Positions 1 through 6,705 of a stretch of DNA of 7,775 bases are shown one piece after another (positions within the stretch are counted from its first letter, which is position 1; every line of letters starts with the position of its first letter). The notes under the pieces were generated by a model. The model had not been told where the DNA came from and made no database searches. It saw only the letters and a program-made list of their open reading frames with translations. Source of the DNA: JBFMGS01 sp040752635 (GTDB taxonomy: Bacteria; Bacillota; SHA-98; UBA4971); assembly GCA_040752635.1 (NCBI GenBank), contig JBFMGS010000081.1, forward strand, positions 1 to 7,775, given 5' to 3'. Both the position numbers and the translations under genes were made by a program.

Positions 1-14
1 AGGAGGGTTTTGGC

Positions 15-1571
15 ATGAAGGACGGATGGAGGAGTCACGCTCTGCACTTAGGTATAGCCCTTGCCGTTCTTGCGGTAGCCGGGCTTGCGCTGACCGGGTG
101 CTTCGGCGGCGGGGGACTGGCGACGGGATCCGTGGACGGTTACGTATTTAAACCCGAGGGCCGGGCTTTTGGTAACCTCAAGATAGCGCCCGTGCCCGAA
201 CCACCCGAGGGGTACGTGCCATGCGCAGGCGCAACGGTTACGGTGACAGGCTCGAGCAATGTGGCGACCACCAACGCCTCGGGGTACTTCAGGGTTGACA
301 ATGTATCACCGGGCTACCAAACCATAACTATCGTATATGGTTCTTACACGCTAAACGTGGGGGTTCAGGTGACTGCCGGGAGAGTCACCGCCGTGAACCC
401 GCTTACAGGCAGCATTTTGCCCAAGAAATGGACAATCATGGTGTACATGTGCGCCGACAACGACTTAGACTCGGCAGCGCTGGAAGACGTCAACGAGATG
501 GAACTCCTCGGCTCGAACAATGATGTAAACATATTAGTACAGATTGACAGGCCCGGCGTCGCGACTGGGGTAATGGGCCAGTGGAAAGGCGCTCGCCGCT
601 ATTACATAAGGCAGGATCCCAATCTGTCTGCAGTCAACTCCCCAGTGGTATACTGGTTCGGCCCTGACGGCACCGACAACGAAATAGACATGGGCGATCC
701 TTATGAATTGCGGGATTTCGTACAGTGGGTGGTCACTTACTATCCTGCGCAGCACTACATGCTCGTGCTGTGGAACCACGGCAATGGTTGGACCATGATG
801 AGACCGTCACGCGTAACCACTCGGGCGGTCTGTGGTGACGACACCGGCACATGGTTGGACATAGACCAGGTCCCCAAAGCCCTCGACGGGCTGCCGCATC
901 TCGATATCATTGGCCTAGATGCCTGCGTCATGCAGATGATTGAAGTGGCATACGAGTTTCGGAACCTTGCTGACATAATGGTCGGATCAGAGGAGACCGA
1001 GCCAGCCGACGGCTGGGAGTACCAGAATGCCCTGGCGCAGCTTTGCGCGAACCCAGATAGGTCGGCATGGAACCTAGCCAAGGACATCGTGGACACCTAC
1101 CTGGCTCGCCACGGCGGCTCTGCAACCCAGTCTGCTTTTTGGCTGTCTTATGCGGATGACGTAGCCATGGCCATAAGGGACTTGAAAGACATCCTAATAA
1201 GTTACCTTCGGCCAGGGGGCGCTGAGGCAGCCGCGATAAACCAGGCTATGATTGACGCAATGAGCGACGCCACACGTTACGGATCTATCGGCAACTATAG
1301 CTTCTACGACATATATGAGTACGTTGACGGGCTCAAGACCAGAGTGAACATATATGGAGGAATTTCGTCGGGAGCCAAGGCTGCAATCTCTAGCGCCTGC
1401 GATGCCGTGAAGTCCTGGATCAGCTCGTCGTCAGTGTATGCCCCGCGCAGCTCCACCGGCAAGGGGCTTTCCATCTACATTCCAGACCCTGCTGGGTCAC
1501 CGGACGCAAACTACGATTGGCTACAATTTGACTGGGATACGAAGTGGAGTGACATATTCTCCTACTATTAG
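15..1571 (+). CDS. Clostripain-family (C11) cysteine peptidase lipoprotein
   Basis: A 518-residue predicted extracellular cysteine endopeptidase anchored to the outer face of the membrane by lipid. The start is well supported: AGGAGG lies 8 bases before the ATG. Residues 1-29 form a lipoprotein signal peptide with a hydrophobic core and lipobox L26-T27-G28-C29, followed by a glycine-rich linker. Residues about 38-128 resemble a carboxypeptidase-regulatory-like beta-sandwich (GATVTVTG, then SGYFRVDNVSPG). The peptidase domain starts near residue 138 (KKWTIMVYMCADNDLDS) and runs to the end. The His of the dyad is probably H255 (LVLWNHGNGW) and the nucleophile C304 (IGLDAC), followed by the family-typical SEETEPADGWEY. 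In this family cleavage is usually after Arg or Lys; that specificity is inferred, not visible. The gene stands alone and points toward the convergent ATPase operon. Substrate and role (nutrient proteolysis or surface protein processing) are unknown. Family assignment is firm. Confidence 0.93.
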   Translation: MKDGWRSHALHLGIALAVLAVAGLALTGCFGGGGLATGSVDGYVFKPEGRAFGNLKIAPVPEPPEGYVPCAGATVTVTGSSNVATTNASGYFRVDNVSPGYQTITIVYGSYTLNVGVQVTAGRVTAVNPLTGSILPKKWTIMVYMCADNDLDSAALEDVNEMELLGSNNDVNILVQIDRPGVATGVMGQWKGARRYYIRQDPNLSAVNSPVVYWFGPDGTDNEIDMGDPYELRDFVQWVVTYYPAQHYMLVLWNHGNGWTMMRPSRVTTRAVCGDDTGTWLDIDQVPKALDGLPHLDIIGLDACVMQMIEVAYEFRNLADIMVGSEETEPADGWEYQNALAQLCANPDRSAWNLAKDIVDTYLARHGGSATQSAFWLSYADDVAMAIRDLKDILISYLRPGGAEAAAINQAMIDAMSDATRYGSIGNYSFYDIYEYVDGLKTRVNIYGGISSGAKAAISSACDAVKSWISSSSVYAPRSSTGKGLSIYIPDPAGSPDANYDWLQFDWDTKWSDIFSYY

Positions 1572-1631
1572 GACACCCTAACAGGCGCGCTGGGCAGCAC
1601 ACAGGGTGCGGACTTGACGGGGTCTATTGGA

Positions 1632-1666
1632 AAGGGCGGTCCTTCCGGGCAAGGAGGGCCGCCCTT
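1632..1666 (+). terminator. Strong hairpin after the peptidase gene, candidate terminator
   Basis: The arms 1632-1645 and 1653-1666 pair over 14 positions (AAGGGCGGTCCTTC with GGAGGGCCGCCCTT, two G-U wobbles on the + strand transcript) around a 7-base loop. It begins 60 bases after the peptidase stop and sits between convergent genes. No clear T-run follows on either strand, so it may act as a weak or Rho-assisted terminator, or as an mRNA 3'-end stabiliser. The rest of the gap 1572-1788 shows only weak short inverted repeats. Confidence 0.5.
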
Positions 1667-1788
1667 CCGCGGCTTGTGTGAAGCTTGGCCAGCCGTTGTG
1701 CCATGAGGCCGGCAGGCTATGACCTAACCCGTCGGGCTTTAGGGGAACGGCCTGGCTCCGTGCTGTGTTGTTGAGGTCCGCTTATGTA

Positions 1789-2811
1789 TTACGCACACTC
1801 CTCCTGGAACAGCGCCTCCGCCACGCGCATGATCATCGGCACGCCGCGCACCTCGGTCTCGAAAAGGGGGACGACCGCGCGCACGTCGGGGAACGTCTCG
1901 TATATCTGCTTTAAGTAGTTCTTCTGCATCTCCACGCGGTTGAGCACGAACTGCGAGGTGCCTTCGGAAAGGTCCTCGGCCCTTATCACGCCGTTGACGA
2001 TCACGCCGCCGACCGGGATGCCGAAGTCATTGAACCAGCCGATGAACCGCCTGATCACCGCGATTGGCAGCGCCTCCGGGAGCGTCACGAAGAAGAACGC
2101 GGTCTTGTCGTGGTCGCACAGGAGATCACGCGCGTGCCCTATGCGGTCCCGGAAGGACAGCAGGTAATCGAGAAGGGGGTCCTTCTCCTCCTTCTTGCGA
2201 AAGGATAGGGCTTTCCTCAGCGCCGTGGCTTCCTCGCGGCTCTTCAGCATCTTGTTCACCCAAAGGGAGTAGACCTGGGACATACCCAGAAGCCGCCTTG
2301 CGTTGGCGGTGGGGGCTGTGTCGAACACGTACACCTCGTATTCGTCCTTGAACATGATGTTGATCATGTTCTCGAACATGGCCGACTCCTCGAAGGCCGG
2401 GTTCATGGTGGCGGTCTCTACGAAGTCCTCGGCCTTGGTCGGGATATCCGCGAACTTGAGGAACACCCGGATCTTCTCGCTTATCTCGCGCTTGGACTTC
2501 TCGATTGTCTCTTTGGTATCGATCTCGTACGCGTGAAGGCCCGGCACGCCTTCGACCGGCTTCGGGCTCCCGAAGACGTCCTGCCCGAGCAGGCTGCTCA
2601 GGGAGTGGACGGGGTTCGTGGAGGCGAGCAGCGTCCGCTTGCCCTGCTTTGCGAACCAGCACGCCGCAGCGCCCGCCATCACGGTCTTCCCGACGCCGCC
2701 CTTCCCGCCGAAGAAAATGTATTTCAGCCCCGGGCGTGCCGCGAGGAAGCCTGTCATCGAGCCCTGTGCAGTCTCGGCAGCATTGACAGCCTGTTGTGCC
2801 ACTTCTACCAC
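1789..2811 (-). CDS. ArsA/Get3-family ATPase, switch I Asp replaced by Asn
   Basis: A cytosolic deviant Walker A (SIMIBI class) ATPase of 340 residues if it starts at the GTG at 2811. The P-loop GGKGGVGKT is at residues 35-43, with the signature Lys K37 that normally reaches across a dimer. Switch I reads STNPVHSLSS (64-73), where the family normally has STDPxHxLSD, so the catalytic Asp is Asn at residue 66. Switch II is close to consensus, DTAPTANARRLL (164-175; usually DTAPTGHTLRLL). NPAFEESAMF (137-146) matches the family's PGxxE region. No CxxC and no ArsA-like metalloid cysteine set is visible, so arsenite transport is unlikely. The GTG at 2811 overlaps the upstream ATPase stop by 7 bases. 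A GTG at 2802 is better spaced from GGGGGTGG, and an ATG at 2757 gives an N-terminus matching the upstream paralogue, so the start is uncertain. It is the last gene of the operon. Confidence 0.88.
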   Translation of the reverse strand: MVEVAQQAVNAAETAQGSMTGFLAARPGLKYIFFGGKGGVGKTVMAGAAACWFAKQGKRTLLASTNPVHSLSSLLGQDVFGSPKPVEGVPGLHAYEIDTKETIEKSKREISEKIRVFLKFADIPTKAEDFVETATMNPAFEESAMFENMINIMFKDEYEVYVFDTAPTANARRLLGMSQVYSLWVNKMLKSREEATALRKALSFRKKEEKDPLLDYLLSFRDRIGHARDLLCDHDKTAFFFVTLPEALPIAVIRRFIGWFNDFGIPVGGVIVNGVIRAEDLSEGTSQFVLNRVEMQKNYLKQIYETFPDVRAVVPLFETEVRGVPMIMRVAEALFQEECA

Positions 2812-3782
2812 CCCCCGAACATCACGCGGGCCATCTTCTCGATCATCGGAAGGCCCCGCACGTCGCTCTCGAGCTCGGGCACCCGCGCAAGCACCTTTTG
2901 GCCAAAATCCCTCTCTATCTGCTCGAGAAACCCCTTTTGCATATTGATCCTGTTGCGCAGGTATTCCGGGATGTTCTCCTGGAGGAGCTCACCCGGCACC
3001 ACGCGGTTCACGATGTACCCGCGTATGGGCACGGAGAACCTGGCGAACATCTCGGCGGCTTTGCGCGTGTCGAGTATGATCATCTCCTCGGGCGTCAGCA
3101 CGAAGAAGAAGGCCGTTCTCTTCGAGTCCGTCAGGATGCCGGACGAAGCGTTGATCCGGTTCTTGATGTATTGCAGCTCGTTCAGGATCTGGTCTTCCTG
3201 AACCTCCTTCTCGCGCCTCACCGTCGCCATGATCTGGTCGTACTCACGCATCTGCTCGCGAAGGCGCGTGATCTTGCTGATCCACTGGTCATATACCGAA
3301 GCCATGCTGAGATAGTAGAGAGCGTGTCCCAGCGGGACGAGGTCGTATATGTAGTAATCGTAACCCCCCTTTACCACGATGTTCACGACTTCGTCGAAGA
3401 TGGCGCTTTCTTCCATGGCAGGCTCCGCGGAGGCCGCCTGCATGTAGTTCTCTATTTCCTCGGGGACTTCTTCGAAGCCGTACATGTCGCGGATCTTCTG
3501 CCGGATCTCGTCCTGGTACTCTTTTATCCGCCTGTCTGCATCGATCTCGCAGGCATAGAGGTTGGGCAGGATCTCAACCTCGCCCTGCCCGAAGATGTTC
3601 CTCTCGAATATGTCGGATAGAGACGCCTGTGGATCCACGGAGAAAACGAGCACCTTGTAGCCTTTTTGGGCAAGGTAATATGCTGTGGCGGCTGAGAAAG
3701 TGGTCTTGCCCAGGCCGCCCTTGCCGCCGTACATGATGTACCTTACGTCAGGGTAGTCTTCGAAGAACTTTGCCAACGACAC
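2805..3782 (-). CDS. ArsA/Get3-family ATPase with rewritten switch II
   Basis: A 325-residue paralogue of the downstream ATPase, also SIMIBI class and cytosolic. The P-loop GGKGGLGKTT is at 19-28 and includes the signature Lys K21. Switch I is SVDPQASLSD (48-57), keeping the Asp at residue 50 that the partner lacks. Switch II has changed to DLVPLGHALYYL (147-158) in place of DTAPTGHTLRLL, keeping the leading Asp and the Gly-His. EPAMEESAIF (120-129) and the C-terminal RGLPMIEKMARVMF align with NPAFEESAMF and RGVPMIMRVAEALF in the partner. The only visible Cys is C78, so a metal or metalloid site is unlikely. The start is GTG, chosen because GGAGGTGA lies 9 bases upstream. It is the second gene of the operon, 43 bases after the small gene, and its stop overlaps the first possible start of the next gene, which implies translational coupling. 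ParA/MinD-type functions are less likely given the ArsA-like switch and C-terminal patterns. Confidence 0.88.
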   Translation of the reverse strand: MSLAKFFEDYPDVRYIMYGGKGGLGKTTFSAATAYYLAQKGYKVLVFSVDPQASLSDIFERNIFGQGEVEILPNLYACEIDADRRIKEYQDEIRQKIRDMYGFEEVPEEIENYMQAASAEPAMEESAIFDEVVNIVVKGGYDYYIYDLVPLGHALYYLSMASVYDQWISKITRLREQMREYDQIMATVRREKEVQEDQILNELQYIKNRINASSGILTDSKRTAFFFVLTPEEMIILDTRKAAEMFARFSVPIRGYIVNRVVPGELLQENIPEYLRNRINMQKGFLEQIERDFGQKVLARVPELESDVRGLPMIEKMARVMFGGW

Positions 3783-3791
3783 GGGGATAGC

Positions 3792-3799
3792 TCACCTCC
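3792..3799 (-). promoter_or_regulatory. Ribosome binding site fixing a GTG start
   Basis: On the minus strand this reads GGAGGTGA, nearly the full anti-Shine-Dalgarno complement, 9 bases before the GTG at 3782. It supports that GTG as the start of the upstream ATPase; there is no ATG nearby in frame. Confidence 0.75.
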
Positions 3800-3825
3800 A
3801 GTGTGCGTCCGGTGGGGCGACGGGG

Positions 3826-4131
3826 CTAGAATATAGCATCCATCAAGTCCTTTTCCCGGAGCATCCTCCGCTTCCACGTGGATATCTGCGGGACCACGTA
3901 CGGCAGCAGCCGTAGCGAATAGTAGGGCGGGAGGATCGGGACTCCAAGCATGTCGCCCATGGTGATCAGGATGAAGAGATGCTCCATGCTGGACCGGGTC
4001 TTCAGGGCGAACCTGGCCATGTCATGGGCCGCCATCCCGTAGATGAACTCCTTGGCGGCCTGGAGCAGGCCGCCGCCCCGCCCGGTCGGCCTACCCTTGC
4101 CGGCCTCAGACTTATCTTCGGGAGAACTCAT
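3826..4131 (-). CDS. Small unrecognised protein, first gene of the ATPase operon
   Basis: A 101-residue protein I cannot assign to a family. Residues 1-20 are polar and Gly/Lys/Arg-rich and probably disordered. Residues 21-50 look helical and amphipathic (LLQAAKEFIYGMAAHDMARF). Residues 52-80 are hydrophobic and broken by prolines (LFILITMGDMLG, then VPILPPYY). This could be one imperfect membrane segment or the core of a small helical domain. The C-terminus is charged (KRRMLREKDLMD). The frame stays open upstream to 4407, but the ATG at 4131 is preferred because GGAGGTG sits 7 bases before it and the upstream extension is Arg/Pro-rich and unstructured. It lies 43 bases ahead of the first ATPase on the same strand and is probably cotranscribed. 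A role as client, adaptor or membrane receptor of the ATPases is inference only. Confidence 0.72.
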   Translation of the reverse strand: MSSPEDKSEAGKGRPTGRGGGLLQAAKEFIYGMAAHDMARFALKTRSSMEHLFILITMGDMLGVPILPPYYSLRLLPYVVPQISTWKRRMLREKDLMDAIF

Positions 4132-4138
4132 ATGCCAA

Positions 4139-4145
4139 CACCTCC
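4139..4145 (-). promoter_or_regulatory. Ribosome binding site of the small operon-leading gene
   Basis: The minus strand reads GGAGGTG, 7 bases before the ATG at 4131. It decides against the long open frame extending up to 4407 and gives a 101-residue product. Confidence 0.8.
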
Positions 4146-4162
4146 GTGGGATCCTTTCCCTT

Positions 4163-4208
4163 ATAATACGCAGCGTTCCTTCCATCGCGGCACCATCGCG
4201 CCATCGAG
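4163..4208 (-). promoter_or_regulatory. Weak promoter candidate with repeated upstream motif
   Basis: On the minus strand TATTAT (4168-4163, with an overlapping TATAAG) could be a -10 element placing transcription start about 25 bases before the small gene. I see no good -35 hexamer. Instead, CGCGATGG occurs twice (+ strand CCATCGCG at 4182-4189 and 4193-4200), with a third near-copy at 4201-4208, in the place where the -35 element or an activator site would be. This fits an activator-dependent promoter but is only a pattern reading. Confidence 0.3.
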
Positions 4209-4305
4209 GCACCTTCCAGACGAGGTGCAGCACGTCCACTGCGCGCCGTTGCCCAGGTAGAAGGCAATTATCGTGCACCATCGCCCGAGCGGGCCTGGGC
4301 CTGCC

Positions 4306-4386
4306 GGGGCCGCCTGCCCGGCACGCGGCACGCGCGGCGCTTGTCGTCACGGTGCCGGTGTGAAACCCCTCGTCGCAGGCGGCCCC
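4306..4386 (-). other. Large GC-rich inverted repeat downstream of the carrier gene
   Basis: GGGGCCGCCTGC (4306-4317) is perfectly complementary to GCAGGCGGCCCC (4375-4386). Immediately inside it, CCGGCAC (4318-4324) pairs with GTGCCGG (4352-4358), giving 19 base pairs with a 16-base one-sided bulge. It starts 33 bases after the carrier stop in that gene's transcript. It may be a terminator or mRNA 3' structure, although no U-tract follows. The remaining gap (4132-4305) holds only the promoter candidate and a short GCCCGAGCGGGC hairpin at 4283-4294. Confidence 0.4.
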
Positions 4387-4419
4387 TGGGCCTGGAACGG
4401 GCCGCAACGCGGTTCAGCC

Positions 4420-6126
4420 TTACGCCTTGGCCCCGGGCGCTACCGGCGCCTTCCCGAGCTTACCCGCCCTGGCCTTTGCGAACATGCCAAGACCGTCGTA
4501 TGCGAGGATAAGTGCGGCAATGATCAGGAATATAGCTATTGCAGCGGAGATGATATTGCCACCTACAGCCACGCTCACGCTCTGGCCGGCAGGCGGGTTG
4601 AGAGTGCCCGCTGACAGCTTCGACGCAGCTATGATGAGGTTCCGGATGGTAAGAGCGAGTGCAGCGATAGTTGTTACGAGCATGAAGAGCATCGGGAAGA
4701 ACGTGAAGTACCAGGCCTTGCCTTCCTTCGCCAGCCATATGGACACGAGCATCAGCGCGAGCGCCGCCATGAGCTGGTTCGAGCCGCCGAACAGGGTCCA
4801 GATGTAGCTCCACGTGCCTGTCATCACGAGGATGTAGGCGAGCAGCACCGCTATGAACGCGCCGACGTAGGTGTTACGAAGCAGCGCCGAGCCTTCGCGC
4901 GCGAGCTCCGCCGTTGCGATCCTCATGAACCTGACGGCAAGCTGCATGATGGTGATGGCGAGGATGACGAGCATCGCCCCGGCGAAGGCTTTCCCGAAGG
5001 TGGCGCTTATCCCCAGTTTGGCGAGGAGAGCGCCGAGCCCCGTCGCGAAGATACCTGCCGGACCAAGAGCCTTCAGGTTGGCACCGTAGTCCTGGAACGA
5101 GGCAAAGGTGGCCGCCCCGATTATGAGGGCGATGAGCGCCAAAACCATCTCCATGAACATAGAGCCGCCCGCGACGTAGCGCGTGTCAGTCTCATTCTCG
5201 AGCTGCCTTGCCGTGCCGCTCGACGACACAAGGCTGTGCCAGCCAGAGATTGCGCCGCACGCGATGGTGACGAACAGTATCGGCCACAGCGGTCCTACCC
5301 CGATCGTGTAGGTGGTGAAGACCGGCACGCTGAAATTGGGGTGCCCTACAAGTATCCCGATAACCGCGCCCAGCATACCGAGGGCGACCAGGTAGAACGA
5401 GATGTAGTTAATGGGCTGGGTGTAGCTCCAGATCGGGAGCACCGCCCCGATGTAGCTGAACAGGAGCCCGAACACCACCCACACCGCGAATGAGCCCGTG
5501 ATGGGGAGCGCCGTGCCGGCCCATATTGCAATGAGGGACAGTACCACCATCAAGACCGTCACAAAGAGAATGTCCATTTTTCTCTTGTAAATCAGATACC
5601 CGGACAGGAGACCCACAGCCATCAGCGCCAGGATGGCAAACGGCACGCTGGGCGTTCCTTTGAGCATGTTCGCGACTATGCTGCCGAAAGCTGAAACGAT
5701 GAGGAGGAGGTAGAAGTACATAAAGCTTAGAAGTATGACGCGCCCTCTGGGAGATATCAGCTTGTAGCTTAGCGCGCCGAAAGTCTCGCCGTCGTTGCGC
5801 AGGCCGATGATCGCGCTGGAGTAGTCGTGTATCCACCCTATAAAGAACGTCCCGAGAAGAATCCAGAGCAGGCCGGGCAACCAGCCCCACTGTAGAGCGA
5901 TAATCGGGCCGAGCACGGGCCCAAGCGCCGCGATGGACTTGAACTGGTACCCAAAAAGCACGTGCTTGCTGGTGGGTATGAAATCCACGCCATCCATGTA
6001 CATTTTGGCCGGGGTGGCCTTCTTAGGATCTGCCTGTATGACTTTCTGGTCAATATACCGGGCGTACCAGTAATATCCGATAAGCGCAACTGCAAATCCG
6101 ATCAGCAGGGCAACAACAGAATTCAT
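4420..6126 (-). CDS. cstA: CstA-family carbon starvation carrier (peptide or pyruvate uptake)
   Basis: A 568-residue integral membrane protein with many hydrophobic segments from residue 3 to about 545 and a short basic, Ala/Pro-rich cytoplasmic tail. CstA-family hallmarks are present: TSKHVLFGYQFKSIAALGPV (52-71), the GP-rich continuation with WGWLPG (80-85), HDY (100-102) followed by LRNDGETFG (109-117), GWHSLVSSSGTARQLENET (295-313), and LFGGSNQLMAALALM (445-459). Known relatives import peptides (CstA) or pyruvate (BtsT/YjiY), probably with a cation; the sequence alone does not choose between them. It is shorter than the roughly 700-residue Escherichia coli CstA, as is common for clostridial members. 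The start is ATG at 6126, directly after AAGGAGGAAGGAGA; the frame is open for 37 more codons upstream, but that part looks non-coding. It appears monocistronic, divergent from the transpeptidase gene. The leader 6127-6290 holds GAAATGC twice near the ribosome binding site and no clear promoter. Confidence 0.92.
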   Translation of the reverse strand: MNSVVALLIGFAVALIGYYWYARYIDQKVIQADPKKATPAKMYMDGVDFIPTSKHVLFGYQFKSIAALGPVLGPIIALQWGWLPGLLWILLGTFFIGWIHDYSSAIIGLRNDGETFGALSYKLISPRGRVILLSFMYFYLLLIVSAFGSIVANMLKGTPSVPFAILALMAVGLLSGYLIYKRKMDILFVTVLMVVLSLIAIWAGTALPITGSFAVWVVFGLLFSYIGAVLPIWSYTQPINYISFYLVALGMLGAVIGILVGHPNFSVPVFTTYTIGVGPLWPILFVTIACGAISGWHSLVSSSGTARQLENETDTRYVAGGSMFMEMVLALIALIIGAATFASFQDYGANLKALGPAGIFATGLGALLAKLGISATFGKAFAGAMLVILAITIMQLAVRFMRIATAELAREGSALLRNTYVGAFIAVLLAYILVMTGTWSYIWTLFGGSNQLMAALALMLVSIWLAKEGKAWYFTFFPMLFMLVTTIAALALTIRNLIIAASKLSAGTLNPPAGQSVSVAVGGNIISAAIAIFLIIAALILAYDGLGMFAKARAGKLGKAPVAPGAKA

Positions 6127-6133
6127 TCTCCTT

Positions 6134-6140
6134 CCTCCTT
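6134..6140 (-). promoter_or_regulatory. Ribosome binding site of the carrier gene
   Basis: The minus strand reads AAGGAGG, followed by a second AAGGAGA directly abutting the ATG at 6126. The first copy, 7 bases away, has ideal spacing. This fixes the start 37 codons inside the longest open frame. Confidence 0.85.
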
Positions 6141-6705
6141 GCATTTCCGATTCGCATTTCGCGGCCTCCCCGGTGTATGCTGACCCTGGATAGCGCCTGC
6201 CACCGGCCCCGGCCCCGCCCAGCTTCGCGGGTGCCACCTGCCCAGCCTGTGCACGACCCGGAGTGGCGGCTGGAAGAAGTGGTCAGTTTCCGGGGATCTC
6301 TGTCACAAGAAGCCAGAACCCAACACGATAGCGGAACACATGCAAGCGGAAAAGAACCATGCCCTTATACCGGTACATCACCCCCTTCTGGATCTTCCTT
6401 TCGGATCTATGCTGGACCCACCTTTTGCAGCACACCACCTCCTGATGCTCATGTGCGGGTTGTATCCCGATTAGAAATTCGCTGAATCGCATCACTTTCC
6501 TTCTCGGTTCTTCCCCGTCCTTCTTTCCGCGTTGTTCTTCCCGCCGTTGTTCAATCTACGTTTTACCCCTGACGTAGTGATGACGCGGCTTTCTACTTGC
6601 CCACCTGGCTTTACGAGGTCCCCGGCCCGCTTTCCGTGGGAAGCCCAAAGCCCCATTGCTCACACGTTACCGCTCGCAGGCGCTCGGGGAGCACCACTCA
6701 TGCAA
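6141..6705. other. Long stretch without a convincing gene
   Basis: About 565 bases upstream of the carrier gene and left of the mobile-element end. I find no tRNA, no recognisable protein and no intact tnpB fragment in any frame. A 69-codon minus-strand frame (6492 to 6283) has AAGGA before its ATG but no recognisable content. Bases 6494-6543 are almost pure pyrimidine on the + strand. The promoter of the carrier gene, and possibly the left end of the IS remnant, should lie here, but I cannot place either. Confidence 0.5.

Noticed and set aside
2805..3620. Long opposite-strand frames across the ATPase genes
   Set aside because: These are mirror frames caused by high GC and biased codon use. 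The minus-strand frames carry P-loops and family motifs.
1789..3782. Arsenite efflux function for the two ATPases
   Set aside because: There is no arsB, arsR or arsD nearby and no ArsA-like cysteine set. Only the broader ArsA/Get3 family assignment is supported.
4132..4407. Longer version of the small protein (193 residues)
   Set aside because: The extra 92 residues are Arg/Pro/Ala-rich and structureless, and the perfect GGAGGTG just before the ATG at 4131 argues for the short form.
6127..6237. A 37-residue N-terminal extension of the CstA-family carrier
   Set aside because: It would contain the strong double ribosome binding site and would put a long polar segment before the first membrane helix.
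6283..6492. A 69-codon minus-strand frame with AAGGA before its ATG
   Set aside because: The translation has no recognisable domain, codon choice does not resemble the neighbouring genes, and no second feature supports it. A very small real gene cannot be excluded.
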